Made by a program: the position numbers and the translations under genes. The notes below the pieces were generated by a model that saw only the letters and a list, made by a program, of their open reading frames with translations, was not told the origin of the DNA and made no database searches. DNA of 64,000 nucleotides from Fomes fomentarius (Eukaryota > Basidiomycota > Agaricomycetes > Polyporales > Polyporaceae), in assembly GCA_022606135.1 (NCBI GenBank), contig JABYQN010000010.1, positions 1,240,001 to 1,304,000 of the forward strand, read 5' to 3'. Of this stretch, positions 20,663 through 31,955 are shown piece after piece; positions within the stretch are counted from its first letter, which is position 1, and every line of letters begins with the position of its first letter.

Positions 20663-22135
20663 ATGCGTTCCACAGCCGCCCTGTTCGCCGTGTCTGCTCT
20701 GTGCTCGTCTGCTCTGGGAGCAACGTACAACTTGAAGGACAAGTTTGTCGGCCAGGACTTCCTCACTGGATTCTCCCACCAAGCAATTGCTGATCCTACC
20801 CACGGCCGGGTGTAAGTGTTCATAATATTCCTCTCATCGACATTTGGTGTGATAGTGATGACTCACGTACTTTGCCGCGGACAGAAACTATGTCGACCAA
20901 CAAACCGCGCTGGCTCAGAACCTGACCTTCGCGACCGATACGTCCTTCATCATGCGTGCGGATTCCTTCAACACTCTCGACCCTGCGGGTCCGGGACGTA
21001 ACTCCGTTCGCGTCCGCAGCAACAACGCGTACACAACGCATGTCTCCGTGTACGTTGGCTACTATTGTCACCAGCACAGGTCACCGCTGATTTATTGTAT
21101 GAGATAGCTTCAACATCAGGCACATGCCGACGGGCTGTGGAACCTGGCCCGCGGCTTGGGAAGTCGATGAAGCGAACTGGCCCAACAAGGGTGAAGTTGA
21201 CATTGTGCGTACCGATCAAACGTACATGGTATTGCGAAGGTCAATCAACTGACACACTCTTTCCGCATCGCATAGCTGGAGGGCACGAACGACATCGAGC
21301 CCAACCAGTTGACACTGCACACCAGCGCAAACTGCTTGCAACCCGCCACCGGCCGTGACATGTCCGGGTACGTCTCAGCCTAGCCATACCTTCTTCACGC
21401 CGCTGCGTGCAGGCGATGTTGACCGCGCATTGATGGCATAGTGTCCCGATATTGAACGACTGCGATGTCGCGGCGAACGGAAACTCGGGATGCAGTGTCC
21501 AGGCCTCGAAGCCGAACAGCTACGGCAAGTCGTTCAACGCCGTCGGCGGAGGGTTCTACGCCTCCGAGCGCACCTCCTCCTTCATCAAGGTCTGGTTCTG
21601 GGCGCGGAACGACCCCACCGTCCCCGCCGATGTTGTGAACGCCGGCGGAGCGGTCAACACTGATGCTTGGGTGAGTGTGGTGCACATATCATACATCCTA
21701 GTTTCCGTCCGGCGGATATCCAGGGATGAGACATGCACAGTATCGCTGACATACCGAATCTTCGCCACACAGGGCCAACCGTCGGCGGTATTCGTCAGCG
21801 ACCAGTGCGACATCAACGCCCACTTCGGTGCGCACAACATCATCATCAACCTGACGTTCTGTGCGTATATCACCGAACTACTTCCGCTCGCCACCCTTAG
21901 ACCGGAGATGTTCTGACGCGTCACGCATGCACAGGCGGCGATTGGGCGGGTCTTCCGCTATTCTTCAACGAGAGGGGCGGTTGCCCCGGTGACTGCAACA
22001 GTAAGTCATGGAACCAATTTGGTCATCTGATATCTAGTCTAACCGTGTGATGTCCGTCTAGCCTTCGTCAACCAGAACCCGGGCGCGTTCGCTGAGGCCT
22101 TCTGGGACATTGCTGGTGTTCACGTATACGCGTAA
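20663..22135 (+). CDS. Secreted GH16 family endo-beta-glucanase
   Basis: Eight exons join to 319 residues: 20663-20811, 20885-21049, 21108-21204, 21276-21367, 21442-21670, 21773-21860, 21935-22000, 22062-22135. A signal peptide (MRSTAALFAVSALCSSALG) precedes the GH16 jelly roll. The catalytic motif is EVDILEG, matching E-x-D-x-x-E, with the nucleophile and acid/base glutamates near residues 135-140 across the exon 3/4 border. TWPAAWEV upstream and the Cys-rich CPGDC end match the basidiomycete laminarinase-16A subgroup, which cleaves beta-1,3(1,4)-glucans. Likely roles are wall remodelling or substrate glucan use. No GPI signal or carbohydrate module follows; the protein ends soon after the fold. 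Confidence 0.92.
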
Positions 22136-22464
22136 ACATAGCGCGCGCGGTGGGTCATGTGCTTTGTCTGACCTTCGAGCAGAGACTGACTAGTAGTTGT
22201 TGTGCGCAGAGATCATGAAGAATGCAGCACGCAAGACGGAGTCCTGATACCCTATGTTACGCTCCGACCAGGTTATCCTAGATGGTTACCATCCTGTCCC
22301 TTCAAATCATATATATGAGAGCCTAGGCTCCGTCTTCGTGTGACGAAACACTGCGTATGCGACTGTGTTGGAAACGCCCGACACTCTAGAGCAAACTGAC
22401 ATACGTATCCACAACCTGTCACAAACGGACAGTTCGGCTCAAGCATGTTTCCAGTCCCCGCCCC
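22136..22464. other. Convergent intergenic region
   Basis: About 330 bp of 3' flank lie between the GH16 gene (plus) and the F-box gene (minus). Nothing else is seen. Confidence 0.5.
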
Positions 22465-24174
22465 CTATGGCGATGCACGTGTCTGAACCCGGTCCGCCAC
22501 ATCTTCAAGATCCTCTGATAACCTGTTCAAGATCTTCTCAGCATCCACACCCGGACCCAGACGCGCCGTCTCCTCGCAGCGTAAGGTGAACTTCTGCAAC
22601 GAGTGTCCAAGCGATGCGCGTTGCTGAAGCGTTTGCTTGATGAATTGGCAAGTGGCCACAAACTCGATCTCGCCCGTCTGGCTGGATATCGCCCAATGGA
22701 CGAGGAGGGTGCACAAGCTCGCCAAGATCGGCCCACCGCTGGAAGTACGCGATCCGAGCGCGCTGAATAGGTCGTGGGGGTTGGCGCGCTTCACCGTCAG
22801 ATGGACGAGGTTGGGGAAGCTGGCGAGGAAGGCGACCATATGCGCCCTCATTCGCAACCCGGAGTAGATGGTGGACGTGGGTATCCACAGTCTCAGGTCC
22901 GTGATCAAGGCCGAACCGAAGATCTGTGAAACCTCCGGGACAACCCCCTGGAACGTACTGAGAGACGCCTGGAGGTCGATCTGGGGTGGCTCGTCTGACT
23001 GGCTCGAGGGCCAAGCGTGCACGATGCATGCCGAGGAGTCCCTCTTGGGGCTGTTGAATTGGACAGCGACTCTCCGCATCGTGGGGAGTGCAGGAAGGGA
23101 GCGAAGATGGTGGGGGATGTCGGTGTAGTGGTCGGGCATAGTCCTCACTTTGACGGCAGCAGTAGACGGATAGACGAGCTTGTGCAGAAGATCGGACACC
23201 CAACGCGATTGTGCGTCGGTGAAAGCAAGCTCCCGGAGGTTTGGCAGCTCTACAGGATGAGGTTGAGAATGGCGACGGCCAGGGGAAGGCTCGGTCGCCG
23301 CTAGGAAGTGGAGACTCTCTAGCAGTCTGCAACCTTCAAGGAATGGCAAGAATGTGTCTAGGTTGTGCATGCCGGATTGGACGCAACAGCGCTCGTCTGA
23401 GCAATGGTTGCACCCGATCGAGAGCGTACGAAGGTTGTTGACATGAAGACATGGCACGACGAACATAGCTGAAACGCAGAGGTTGCGAAGGGAAGGAAGA
23501 GTATCTTCTTCGTATGTGAGATCTTGCAGGTTTCGCCAAACCTGATGCGGGAGGGTGGCAGACCCAGGACGCAGCGGTTTGTGAGCCACTACAAGAGAGT
23601 TCAAGACTGGCATCCCTGAGCGCAGCATATGAAAAAGATGTTCGGCATCGGATGGTCGGATTGTTATCGAGAGAGACGATATGCGATGGGTATGTGGTGC
23701 CAAGATTCGGGACGAGTGAATGGAGAAATGAAGGATGTCGAGGCAAATATGTCGTGGAGCGGATCGAGTGAGAGATATCTTGAAACACTGTAGTTCGCCG
23801 CGCTCTGTATCATCCGATCCCAGTTCATCATGGTCAATACGACGGCGAAGCATATCGGCCCAAAAGTCAGGGGTGCTATTGAGCAGGTTCCTCCACAAGC
23901 GGCATACATGTAGCAGTCTTGCTTCTCGACGATGCTCTGGGTGAACCTTCCCAAAGATCTCCATGATAACTTCTGGTGGGAAGAAGCGATGGATGGGGTT
24001 GCGCTCGTTATACATCGCCCGCAAGGTTCTGGCATACTCCATGTGATATGCTGATTGAGAAAGGAACCATTCTTGAGCCTCTGACCGCGATAGGGAACGT
24101 AAGGTGTCATCATCTTCTGCTGTGAGGCCGAAGAATGTCTGGTTCGGTGTAGGAGTGCTAGTATCGTCGGCCAT
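22465..24174 (-). CDS. F-box domain protein with leucine-rich C-terminal region
   Basis: A single exon encodes 569 residues from ATG 24174 (MADDTSTP). The open frame continues upstream but only from a TTG. Residues about 55-110 form an F-box-like segment (NPIHRFFPPEVIMEIF, then HVCRLWRNLLNSTPDFW), the usual Skp1-binding helix bundle of Agaricomycete F-box proteins, which exist in large lineage-specific families. The rest has irregular leucine-rich stretches (LRELAFTD, LTDLRLWI-like) as expected for substrate-binding repeats. The role is probably substrate adaptor in an SCF ubiquitin ligase. The substrate is unknown. Intronless structure is common in this expanded family. No frame break is seen, so it appears intact. 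Confidence 0.8.
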   Translation of the reverse strand: MADDTSTPTPNQTFFGLTAEDDDTLRSLSRSEAQEWFLSQSAYHMEYARTLRAMYNERNPIHRFFPPEVIMEIFGKVHPEHRREARLLHVCRLWRNLLNSTPDFWADMLRRRIDHDELGSDDTERGELQCFKISLTRSAPRHICLDILHFSIHSSRILAPHTHRISSLSITIRPSDAEHLFHMLRSGMPVLNSLVVAHKPLRPGSATLPHQVWRNLQDLTYEEDTLPSLRNLCVSAMFVVPCLHVNNLRTLSIGCNHCSDERCCVQSGMHNLDTFLPFLEGCRLLESLHFLAATEPSPGRRHSQPHPVELPNLRELAFTDAQSRWVSDLLHKLVYPSTAAVKVRTMPDHYTDIPHHLRSLPALPTMRRVAVQFNSPKRDSSACIVHAWPSSQSDEPPQIDLQASLSTFQGVVPEVSQIFGSALITDLRLWIPTSTIYSGLRMRAHMVAFLASFPNLVHLTVKRANPHDLFSALGSRTSSGGPILASLCTLLVHWAISSQTGEIEFVATCQFIKQTLQQRASLGHSLQKFTLRCEETARLGPGVDAEKILNRLSEDLEDVADRVQTRASP

Positions 24175-24815
24175 TCTATAGTCTGGTAGACTGTATATGA
24201 TCCTGAGTACTTGGCTACTAGTGACGCTAAGTATGGGTATCCTACCTGGTCCTTGTCGACAGATGATGATGGGTTGGGTCAAGTTGTGGGAGAGTGGCAG
24301 TACTCACTATCATAGGCGCTGGTTAACCGTGATGGCGCCTATTAGTAAGCCTTGACCATGGCTAAGTGACCGATCTTACAGCACTGACTTGTTGAAGTAC
24401 CAAGTTCATTATTGAATTGGTATCACCGCTGTCCTGATGCGTGCGCCATGTATGGGACCAGGATGTACACTCAGCCGACATACCTATGTTCACCGCTTCA
24501 GTTTTGATTCTGTCACGGTGACGACTGTACTAGCAAGAGGGTCGACGAGTCGGAGTTGCCGCGGGCAGCCTTCACGGCGGGAGGGAGGGAACAAGTGGTC
24601 CAGTCTGTACAGGGAGGGTTTTGACCTCATGACATCGAGATCAGTGTGTGAATCTCTGTAGCGTTCGACATCTACTCATCGCTCATCTACTTCTAACAAA
24701 CCCATCGCAATCGCGGCATAACAGCAAGCTCATGATGAGAATGCAGGGATGTCGTCGAAGTGGCAAAGACATATGCGTTGAGTCGCCGCACTGACTCCAC
24801 ACCCGCGATGTCCGC
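24175..24815. other. F-box promoter and 3' flank of the next gene
   Basis: About 640 bp without a supported gene. A plus-strand frame at 24437-24661 has no domain and no splice context. Confidence 0.4.
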
Positions 24816-25486
24816 TTACTCTCTCAGCGGGCGAATTGTGCCAATCCCGGTGATCTCTGCAATCCACTTCAAAACAGTCTCCCCTGGCTCGGCAACACTG
24901 ATCTCACCATCGTCATGCCGCACAGTCCACACGCACTGGACGAACCATGCAGAATGGTCCGGTCTAGTCCTCCGCACTTTGAGACCCCATCTAGAAATGT
25001 GCCTCTCCGTTCTCCTTACCAAGTAAGGCCCCTTCGTCTCCTCTTGCTTAAGTGTGCTGTTCCCAATCACAATTTCCGGATGCTCACAGTACCGCCCTGC
25101 TTCGCTCTTCCCAGGCCGCGTTGCACTTTCCGGTCTAGATTAGTCGCGCCACCCAGATCGGCATCCTCGTAGCCCACGCTACTCTTCTCTCTCTCAACTT
25201 TGCGGCCCCTCGGCCGCCTCGATAAGACAGTTGGGCGGGCTGCAGGCCTGTATTCTGGACTCGATGCGACAGGATTAGTCGCGTCCGGAAATACTTGCTT
25301 CCTTACCAACTTACGTCCACGAAACGTCGTTGTCTCCACATCCTGAGCAGCGCAAGGGTTGCTTCCGCTTCGCCTCTGTGGCGTCTCGACTTTCAAAACC
25401 CGTTTGAGGGTTAGGCCCCGGCCCGCGATCGAAGGCATCCCCCCAGGCGGCTCTCCGGGCTCCGATCCCATGGCCCTGGGAGGCAT
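24816..25486 (-). CDS. Hypothetical protein, first exon ambiguous
   Basis: The last exon (25096-24816) is well supported: it reads YCEHPEIVIG, EETKGPYLVRRTERHIS and a C-terminal globular part with WFVQCVWTVRHDDGE and LKWIAEITG, ending at 24816. A 56-nt intron (25097-25152, branch GACTAAT) links it to a middle exon rich in Arg/Lys (VLSRRPRGRKVEREK). The first intron donor GTAAGTTG ends at 25314. Two acceptors (before 25247 or 25254) fit two different reading frames upstream. One has ATG at 25486; the other encodes LRCSGCGDNDVSW but shows no ATG. I do not recognise the family. Basic middle and globular C-terminus could suggest nucleic-acid contact, but that is only composition. Confidence 0.5.
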
Positions 25487-25972
25487 GACGTTCGCGCAAC
25501 GATGTACGTACAGCCCCGTACTATCACGGGTGGGCACCATCTGCCGAATCTGTGCATATGACAGTCGAGAGTTGTGTGCTTCTCCGGAATCGCAATACGA
25601 TCTGTGGTCCCTACAGACTGAATGGCGGTTGTACGGTGACACGCGCTCATTAGCTTTGTTCGCCCAAGGTTTGAGCAATCCGCAGCATGTTACTGGTGCC
25701 CTGTGCCTGGAGGTGCCACAGCTTCCATAATGTGACAATGACAGTATGAACTTCGCGTCGTACAAGAGCTCCAGCCTGAGCTCGCAATTGCCATTCATGT
25801 GTATCAAGGTACAGTTGCCGCCGAATCGGCATTACAATGACTGCATGGGTGTCGTGCCGTGATAGGTGCACTTAATTGTGTTGTGTATTATTGACAACAA
25901 GAAGAAACCATACGAATACAGATGGTACATTGAAACACTTGGAAGGAGCGATGTAACAGACCCAGTGCGAAT
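25487..25972. other. Interval between two minus-strand genes
   Basis: About 490 bp. It may contain further 5' exons of the hypothetical gene ending at 24816, since a frame is open there. I cannot support any of them. Confidence 0.35.
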
Positions 25973-26353
25973 CTATCGTCTTGCGTTCTTGCTCTTCTTC
26001 GGCTTTCCCCACGCCAAATTATCATCCTCAAGCATCTCCGCCTGAAGCGCGCAATAAGAACGACATCAGCAAATTGCTCAAAAGTCTCCGGTAAACGCCA
26101 GACTCACGTATTCCGGACCCGCGCTGCTCGAAGTTTTGGACTGTGGCGAAGATTTATGCTGGGCGGGTGATAGCCCGGGCTGCTCAAAAAAGACAGATAA
26201 AATGAGCATCGGCCAGTTCACATTGGAAGGCCAGAAAGACCCGAGACTCACGAATTGCACGTAAGACACCGAAGATGACGAAGAGGTATCACTCAGTATC
26301 GATGACGGTCTTGACCCGGAATCCAATGAGGACTGTCGCGACCAAAGTAGCAT
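25973..26353 (-). CDS. Tiny protein with acidic AEMLED/AWG C-terminal motif (member 2)
   Basis: Coding exons 26353-26252 (34 codons), 26179-26108 and 26041-25973 join in phase 0 to 80 residues from ATG 26353. The protein is Ser-rich (SRPSSILSDTSSSSS) and ends AEMLEDDNLAWGKPKKSKNARR in pieces split by a 66-nt intron. The terminal exon matches the gene at 15614-15863 (AEMLEDENFAWGSP...) and the first coding exon has identical length. An extra 24-codon exon sits between them here. A further upstream exon, 26448-26401, has good borders and its own ATG (MRRLSLFK) but is out of phase with the coding exons, so I treat it as leader or as an alternative start. Function unknown. Confidence 0.6.
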
Positions 26354-27761
26354 TCTACCATCAGCCATTGTATCATAGCATGCCCAATAGTACGACATAC
26401 CTGGGACGACGATGAGGATGAGGTCTTGAACAGTGATAGGCGACGCATAATTGCGTTAGGCAGTGGTCGATGTGACGTGGAGCAGTGAAGGTGCGACGGA
26501 CGGCGGATTATGCCAGAGCAGATACAGTGGTGCTCAGAGAAATGGTAGCGCAGATTGCGCCCAGACAGGGACACAACACCTCACCCTCTTATAGCCTTGG
26601 AACAACAGGCGCAAGTGCTCCATCTGGATCTCGCCTGCATGATTGAAGCGTCCCGTGCGCTCCCATGCAACTCCGCCACATGCAAACGACCAGAACGTCT
26701 CAGTTAGAAGCCCAGGCGTCCATGCAGTTCGCGCGATCAAGCCGAGTCGGATCGCCTGGCCGCTGCCAGCATACGGTAACGATAGGTTCATATCCCACCG
26801 GAACGCCCGCTTCAAGGCCGGGATGCATCTGCGCGCATGCTGAACGCGGGCTTCTGGATAGAACACAATCGAAGGATGCCACTGGGCCTGGGAGACAGAA
26901 TTTTAACTCTCAACCGCCCCCGCCTGGGGCGTTCCAGGTGTGCTCACTGAAACAGGCTGAGCGTTCGCACCCGCTATTTTTGGACACTGGGTAACGGTGT
27001 CTTCCCGTTATGTCGGCATATGGTTCATGGGCGGAGGGAACATGTGGAACAGTTTGAATGCCTCCGCGGCAAAGGGCGCAATCATCACCACAAAGGTCCG
27101 AAACCACAGGAACATGGATAGAAGGACGCTTTACCTGACAAAATGAATGTGGTGATATAACAGCTTTGTTGCCAACTAGGGACGGAAGCCGTCCTGAGGC
27201 AGCGGAGCTAGGACGGGCTGCCAGTGTAGAGGAACATGGTCAGGGCCAGTGGCAGATGCGGTCATGCAAAACGTAAGGCGCGGGACGCATGATCACCCCG
27301 GACCTTCTTCAGAAGGAGAAGCAATCTGCGCTGCGCAACACGCGTGATCATCTTCGGGGGATAGCAAGCTACCTAACGACAAGAATCTACTCACCCGCTC
27401 GCAGATTGACAATGACACCCCACGCGCGACAAGGGATGTGATCTGGGACGCCATAATGAATGGTTAAAGAATCAGTAGCATGTGCTTAAACCCGTGTGAA
27501 TAGCTTTGCGGCTGTGGTGCACACAACACTAAGGGAAGGAAGGAGCACCGTCAACGATACGATCTGTCACATACCATAAGTATGATTCCATATGAAAGTG
27601 CTGGACGGACGTACTATTCAAACTACGAGATATCCGGGTATCAACATGAAGGAAGAAGTCCCAGACATGACGTCGCTTGTCCCCATACGACCCTAGGTGA
27701 ACCGGATACCCCGAGCCAACACTTTCAACTGAGCGCTGAGGTGTCGTACAGACCGCAATTC
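26354..27761. other. 1.4 kb interval, mostly without supported genes
   Basis: It contains the probable leader exon 26401-26448 of the tiny gene. A minus-strand frame (26534-26866, about 110 residues) has a protein-like stretch around 26600-26800, but I find no splice partner, start or domain. The part from 27100 to 27760 looks non-coding. Confidence 0.35.
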
Positions 27762-28944
27762 TCAAGCCGAGAAGTCCGTATGGTTCAACAGCTCTTCCCA
27801 CTTGAAGTCCTCAGGGGTCTCGTGGAACGCCTTGAGGAGCGCAGCCCTCTCCTCGGACCCCTCGCTCCATAGGTAGAACCTTTGTACGTGGATAGCGAGC
27901 AACTGGGCATCCTGTTGGTTGATCATATACCGCGCACTGTCTTCGCCCGCTCCCACGCCGCTGGACGCCCCGGACGGCGTGATCTCTCCGCGAAGCAGGA
28001 CGAGCCCATGCGAATTGACCAGGTCGGTATAGTGCGTCAGCACGAGATAAGGGGTGGCGAACGACTGGCGAAGTTTATATTCCTGGAGAGGAGTGAAGAG
28101 GACCGTGGATGTTTGCGGACTTGAGGAGGCCACAGGTAAGGCGAACAATTCCCTCGAGCTGGTTGGCTCCGGCGGCGATCCATGGAAGCCCCATTCTATC
28201 AGGTAAAATTCGTGGGCGGGCTCCTTGACATTTTCTTCAACCTGTACGTTCTCTCGTGGAACAGGCAGGACGAATGTTGGGTACTTGCTCGCTACGCCGA
28301 GCATCTTCTGGTAGCTTTCGACCGGGACGGTCGCACAAAGATATCCGCGCCCCGTACCTCCCGAGCGAGATTCGTGGTAGGCTCGCCACAAGAGTGATAT
28401 CTGTTCCGGGGTATGTGGCGTCTCTAACAGCTTGTCTAAGTTGAGAATGCTTGAGAGCGGCTGCAGCGAATGCATCAGGTAATTTGAACCGATGTTCCGT
28501 GCTGTGACTGCATACTTTCACCGGGGAACTGTCTTTTCTGGAAGAGCTTGCAGAAGAAGGAGATGTTCCGCGAGATGATGCGGGAGAAGAGGAGGAACTA
28601 CTTGCAGCAGAATTGGGAACACTGGTTGAAGCTTTGGCACTCTCTTCCTTTTGCCGTCGCACCCGTCGCTGCCTCTCCTGTTCCTTCAACTCCGCGCGAA
28701 GATCGGCCACGCTCTTGCCTTGCCTGAGGTAGGGTCAGACATACAAACGTCACGCGGGGTGTGTATGCGCTCACTCTTGGGCGCGACGTTGCAGCTTCTC
28801 CGCGTACTTCTCTTCGTAGTTGACCCTCGGCGACGCAAAGCCTGAGTCACGAAATAGCGGAGTAGAACTGAATGTGCGTGATAATAAGCGCAACCCGTAA
28901 GGACTTGGGCGCGCTGCAGCAGATAGCCAGAAGCGAGAGAGCAT
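27762..28944 (-). CDS. ATP11: Mitochondrial F1-ATPase assembly factor ATP11
   Basis: Exons 28944-28775, 28723-28516 and 28460-27762 join to 358 residues with 51- and 55-nt introns. The N-terminus (MLSRFWLSAAARPSPYG...SRTFSSTPLF) is a mitochondrial presequence. A charged Gln/Arg/Glu segment and a Ser-rich linker precede the ATP11 domain: PLSSILNLDKLL, AYHESR, VPVESYQKML, FVLPVPRE, VLFTPLQEYK, LVLTHYTDL, GLVLLRGE and a final AQLLAIHVQRFYLW. ATP11 (ATPAF1 in animals) binds free beta subunits so that they pair with alpha subunits during F1 assembly in the matrix. The Ser-rich insertion and a short Gly/Ser/Ala insertion near residue 300 are extra compared with yeast. It is divergent from the glycosyltransferase at 29127. 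Confidence 0.92.
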
Positions 28945-29126
28945 AGCTGGCAGGAGGAGCTCGAGTCGTCGTTAGCAGAGGATGACCGACGTGTAGGCGC
29001 CCACCAAAACGTGTTTCCCTTCGTGGAAATTCCCGGCTCCTCCTTGGATAAACAACAGCCAACCTCTGGCCGCAGTGAGTCTCCGTCTTCCGCCCTTGTT
29101 ATCTTCGACAATAGTCAAATTGCGCG
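28945..29126. promoter_or_regulatory. Shared divergent promoter, ATP11 / GT49
   Basis: Only 182 bp separate the start codons of ATP11 (minus) and the glycosyltransferase (plus), so both core promoters must fit here. No TATA box was seen. Confidence 0.55.
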
Positions 29127-31064
29127 ATGGGCATCAACATCTTCCTCAAGACGTTGCAACTCTTTGTCTACCTCTACATTGTTGTAGCTGTGATCTTCAC
29201 CACCTGGGTCTATGTGTTATCACCAGTCTCTGAACTGCTCTGGCACAGAACGCGAGCGGAGGTCCACGGTTCACGCGGTGCAAATACAGGTCCCCCGGGG
29301 AACATGAGAAGTTTGCTGCGATTCGGAAAGCAAGAGGCGTATCTCTCGCATTTCGACATTGGCTCTGACCTAGGCTCGATCTCACTGGACGAACAGTACT
29401 CGGCCAATCTCTGGCCATCTTGGTATACCTCCTCCGAAATAGTGCACATCATGCGTTCCAACGTTTCCTCTCGCAAGCTCGGGCGTGTACCTAGCTACGG
29501 TATCCGTCAAGAGACCCTTCTCTCCAAAGCGTTCTCCGAGGCCATGCATCCGACCCGCATCATCCCATTCTACTTCAGGGCTGCCAGAAGTGTCGAAACG
29601 GACGATGTCACAATCACGACGCTGGTGACGAGCAACAGGTTCCGCGTCCTCAAGCAGCTTGTTGAACGTTACCGTGGCCCTGTCTCCGTCACGATCCACA
29701 TCCCGCTCCCTCTGCACGCATCCTTCTCTTCCCTCCAGCCCGACCACCCTTCTCGGGCCGCTCTAAATAATCTCCATGCACTATATGCATCTTCCCCGCT
29801 ATTCCCGGAACACGTCGACGTACATCTCGCACTCTCTCCATTCACAAGCGCTCTCTCGCCGGAAGCTATCTCGAGCACTAGCACTGAGGGTGAAGGCGGC
29901 CGGCAGTTCAACGTCTGGCGGAACGCCGCACGGCTCTTCGCACGCACTGAGTTTGTCATGATGCTCGACGTCGACTTCGCCGTCTGCACAGACTGGCGCG
30001 GCTTCGTCCGAGACGCCGTTCGTGCGGCCTCCTCGAGCCCAATCCGTCATCTCGTTCGCACAGGCCGCCGCTCCCAACCGCCGCCCCAGGGTAGTGCGAA
30101 CATCACGGAAATAGTGCAGCAGCTCCGTGAAGGCACCGCGGCGCTCGTCGTGCCTGCATTTGAATATAGGAAGCAGGAAGACGGCACCGACCAGCGTGCT
30201 TTCCCCATGGACAAGGAGGTTGGTGGCCTCGCTATACTGGACGTTCCTTCTTATTCGTTCGGCTTGGTGGAGTGCCGCCGAACTTTGAGCCACTGACTGA
30301 CGATACGGTCGCATACAGGCCTTGCTCAAGTTAGCCCTAGCGAAGCCCCCCGCAATCGCCACCTTCCATGCGTCGTGGGCACCGGGCCACAACAGCACAG
30401 ATTACGATAAGTACTATTCAATCCCGCCCGGCTCTGGTGCTATCTACAAGGTCGAGCATTATCAGAGTGCCTACGAACCGTATGTGATCACTAGCAAGCG
30501 GGTCAGCTGGTGCGTCTATGAATTGCTATGGCGAGGTTGTGTTCCCTCACTATATCCGATATCTGTCAGGTGTGACGAACGATTTGCGGGGTATGGAGGT
30601 AACAAAGCCGCCTGTCTTTTCGAGATGTACCTCAGCGGCGTTTCCTTTTACGTCCTATCCGACCACTTTCTAATACATCAGAGCCACAAATACGAGGAAG
30701 AAGCCCGGAGAGAAGAGGTGAGGCTGCTAGGTTCGAACTTTGCACACGTGTGCTAACCTTGCGCAGCGCAAGTCTAATAAAAAGATGTATGCCGACTTCA
30801 AGGAAGAGTCATGTCTCCGGTGCGCCGTAACCCTTCGGCCCGTCATCTGACCATGCTTATTTCTGCGTCTCAAGATATCTCTACCGCTATTATCGTAATG
30901 GGAGCATTAACACCGAACGTGCTGCAAACGCACGCCAAGAATGCAAGAAGATCAAGAACATCGCAAAGACCGTCTCGCAGGTGCTTCCCAGCATGGTACC
31001 GAAACGTTGCGGTCATACTGACATCCTGTGACTGCTGTGCGTTGCTCAGCTGGTCAATGGATGA
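29127..31064 (+). CDS. Type II membrane glycosyltransferase, GT49/LARGE-like
   Basis: Six exons close in frame to 534 residues: 29127-30218, 30319-30509, 30570-30717, 30767-30819, 30875-30980, 31050-31064. An N-terminal signal anchor (LFVYLYIVVAVIFTTWVYVL) places the enzyme in the Golgi membrane with a lumenal catalytic domain. Family signs are IIPFYFRAAR..VTITTLVTSNRF, the metal-binding DVD in MMLDVDFAV near residue 280, FPMDKE, ATFHASWAPGHNSTDY and RFAGYGGNK..EMYLSGVSFYVLSDHFLIHQSH. These match the glycosyltransferase-49 family, whose animal members make matriglycan. The fungal donor and acceptor are unknown. The first intron uses a weak GTTGGT donor, chosen because it joins the conserved blocks. 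The last exon is only 15 nt. Confidence 0.88.
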
Positions 31065-31955
31065 CCGGCGCAGTTAAGTGGTTCCTGGGCACACCCGGAA
31101 ACGTAGACTTGCCCTGTAAGTCTCGGCGGAGTAGCGGCTATTGACTCGAAGGATCCCATGGAGGTGGGTCGAACATGGACAACCTTATGGCTGATCTGTG
31201 TATGCAAAGATGTTGTCCATAAGTAGAAGATCATCCCACATGTTCCTTTTCGCATACTTCGACAACGTCAGTCTAAACCTATAAGGCGGTGTGCTCGGGA
31301 CGTTTCTAACCTCCCTGAATCCACCCACGGCTGGATGTGCACCATTTCTGAAATACCTGATCGGAGTCGTGGAAAGACAACCTTCCCCGTCGCAGGAAAG
31401 TTCATTCGACGAGGCCAAAGCTACTTGGAGTATGAAGCCTATGTAGGTGCTGTGCTTACAAGATTTTTCTTTCTGTCGTCGAGGGGTTGAGATTGTACAA
31501 TTGTAGGGCCTGTCGCTCGCCATTGTTATATCCACTGGCAGATGAATTTCATGTTTTACTCTGGATCTCAATCTGGCACGGTATTTAAGTTCGGGCACGT
31601 CGACTCAACCAAAGTCTCCAACGGCCTTTGCTTCCGCGTCCCAGTGGACCGGCACGCCCTTCGGCTTCTAGGATATTGTGTGTACTGTATATGCAATGTA
31701 CATTACTCCCTATTACGCTCTGCTCATGAGCTGTAGACTAGCTTTACGGCATCCGCACCCGCACCAACAGCATGTAAACCACCGGCACGGGGGCGCGCGA
31801 TAAGCACGCATGTCGTCCTCGCCGTTGATGCGGGCACCCACTCCAAGTTGCAAGTACGCGCGTCAACGAATTCGAACATCCGTCGTGTATGCTTCTTTCT
31901 CCCGCGCGTGTACGGATAACAACTATTTCAAGGCACGCTTCCTCACGGTGGCAAA
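31065..31955. other. Convergent interval without a supported gene
   Basis: This is 0.89 kb between the GT49-like and MDV1 3' ends. A minus-strand frame at 31185-31598 lacks domain and splice support. A plus-strand stretch at about 31580-31670 vaguely resembles part of the jelly-roll ectodomain, but too weakly to call. Confidence 0.4.

Noticed and set aside
31580..31670. TKVSNG peptide similar to the ectodomain of copy B, as a possible third jelly-roll copy
   Set aside because: Only six residues match, the flanking blocks (CxxC, TWHDG, YVF) are absent in all frames, and the DNA similarity is weak.
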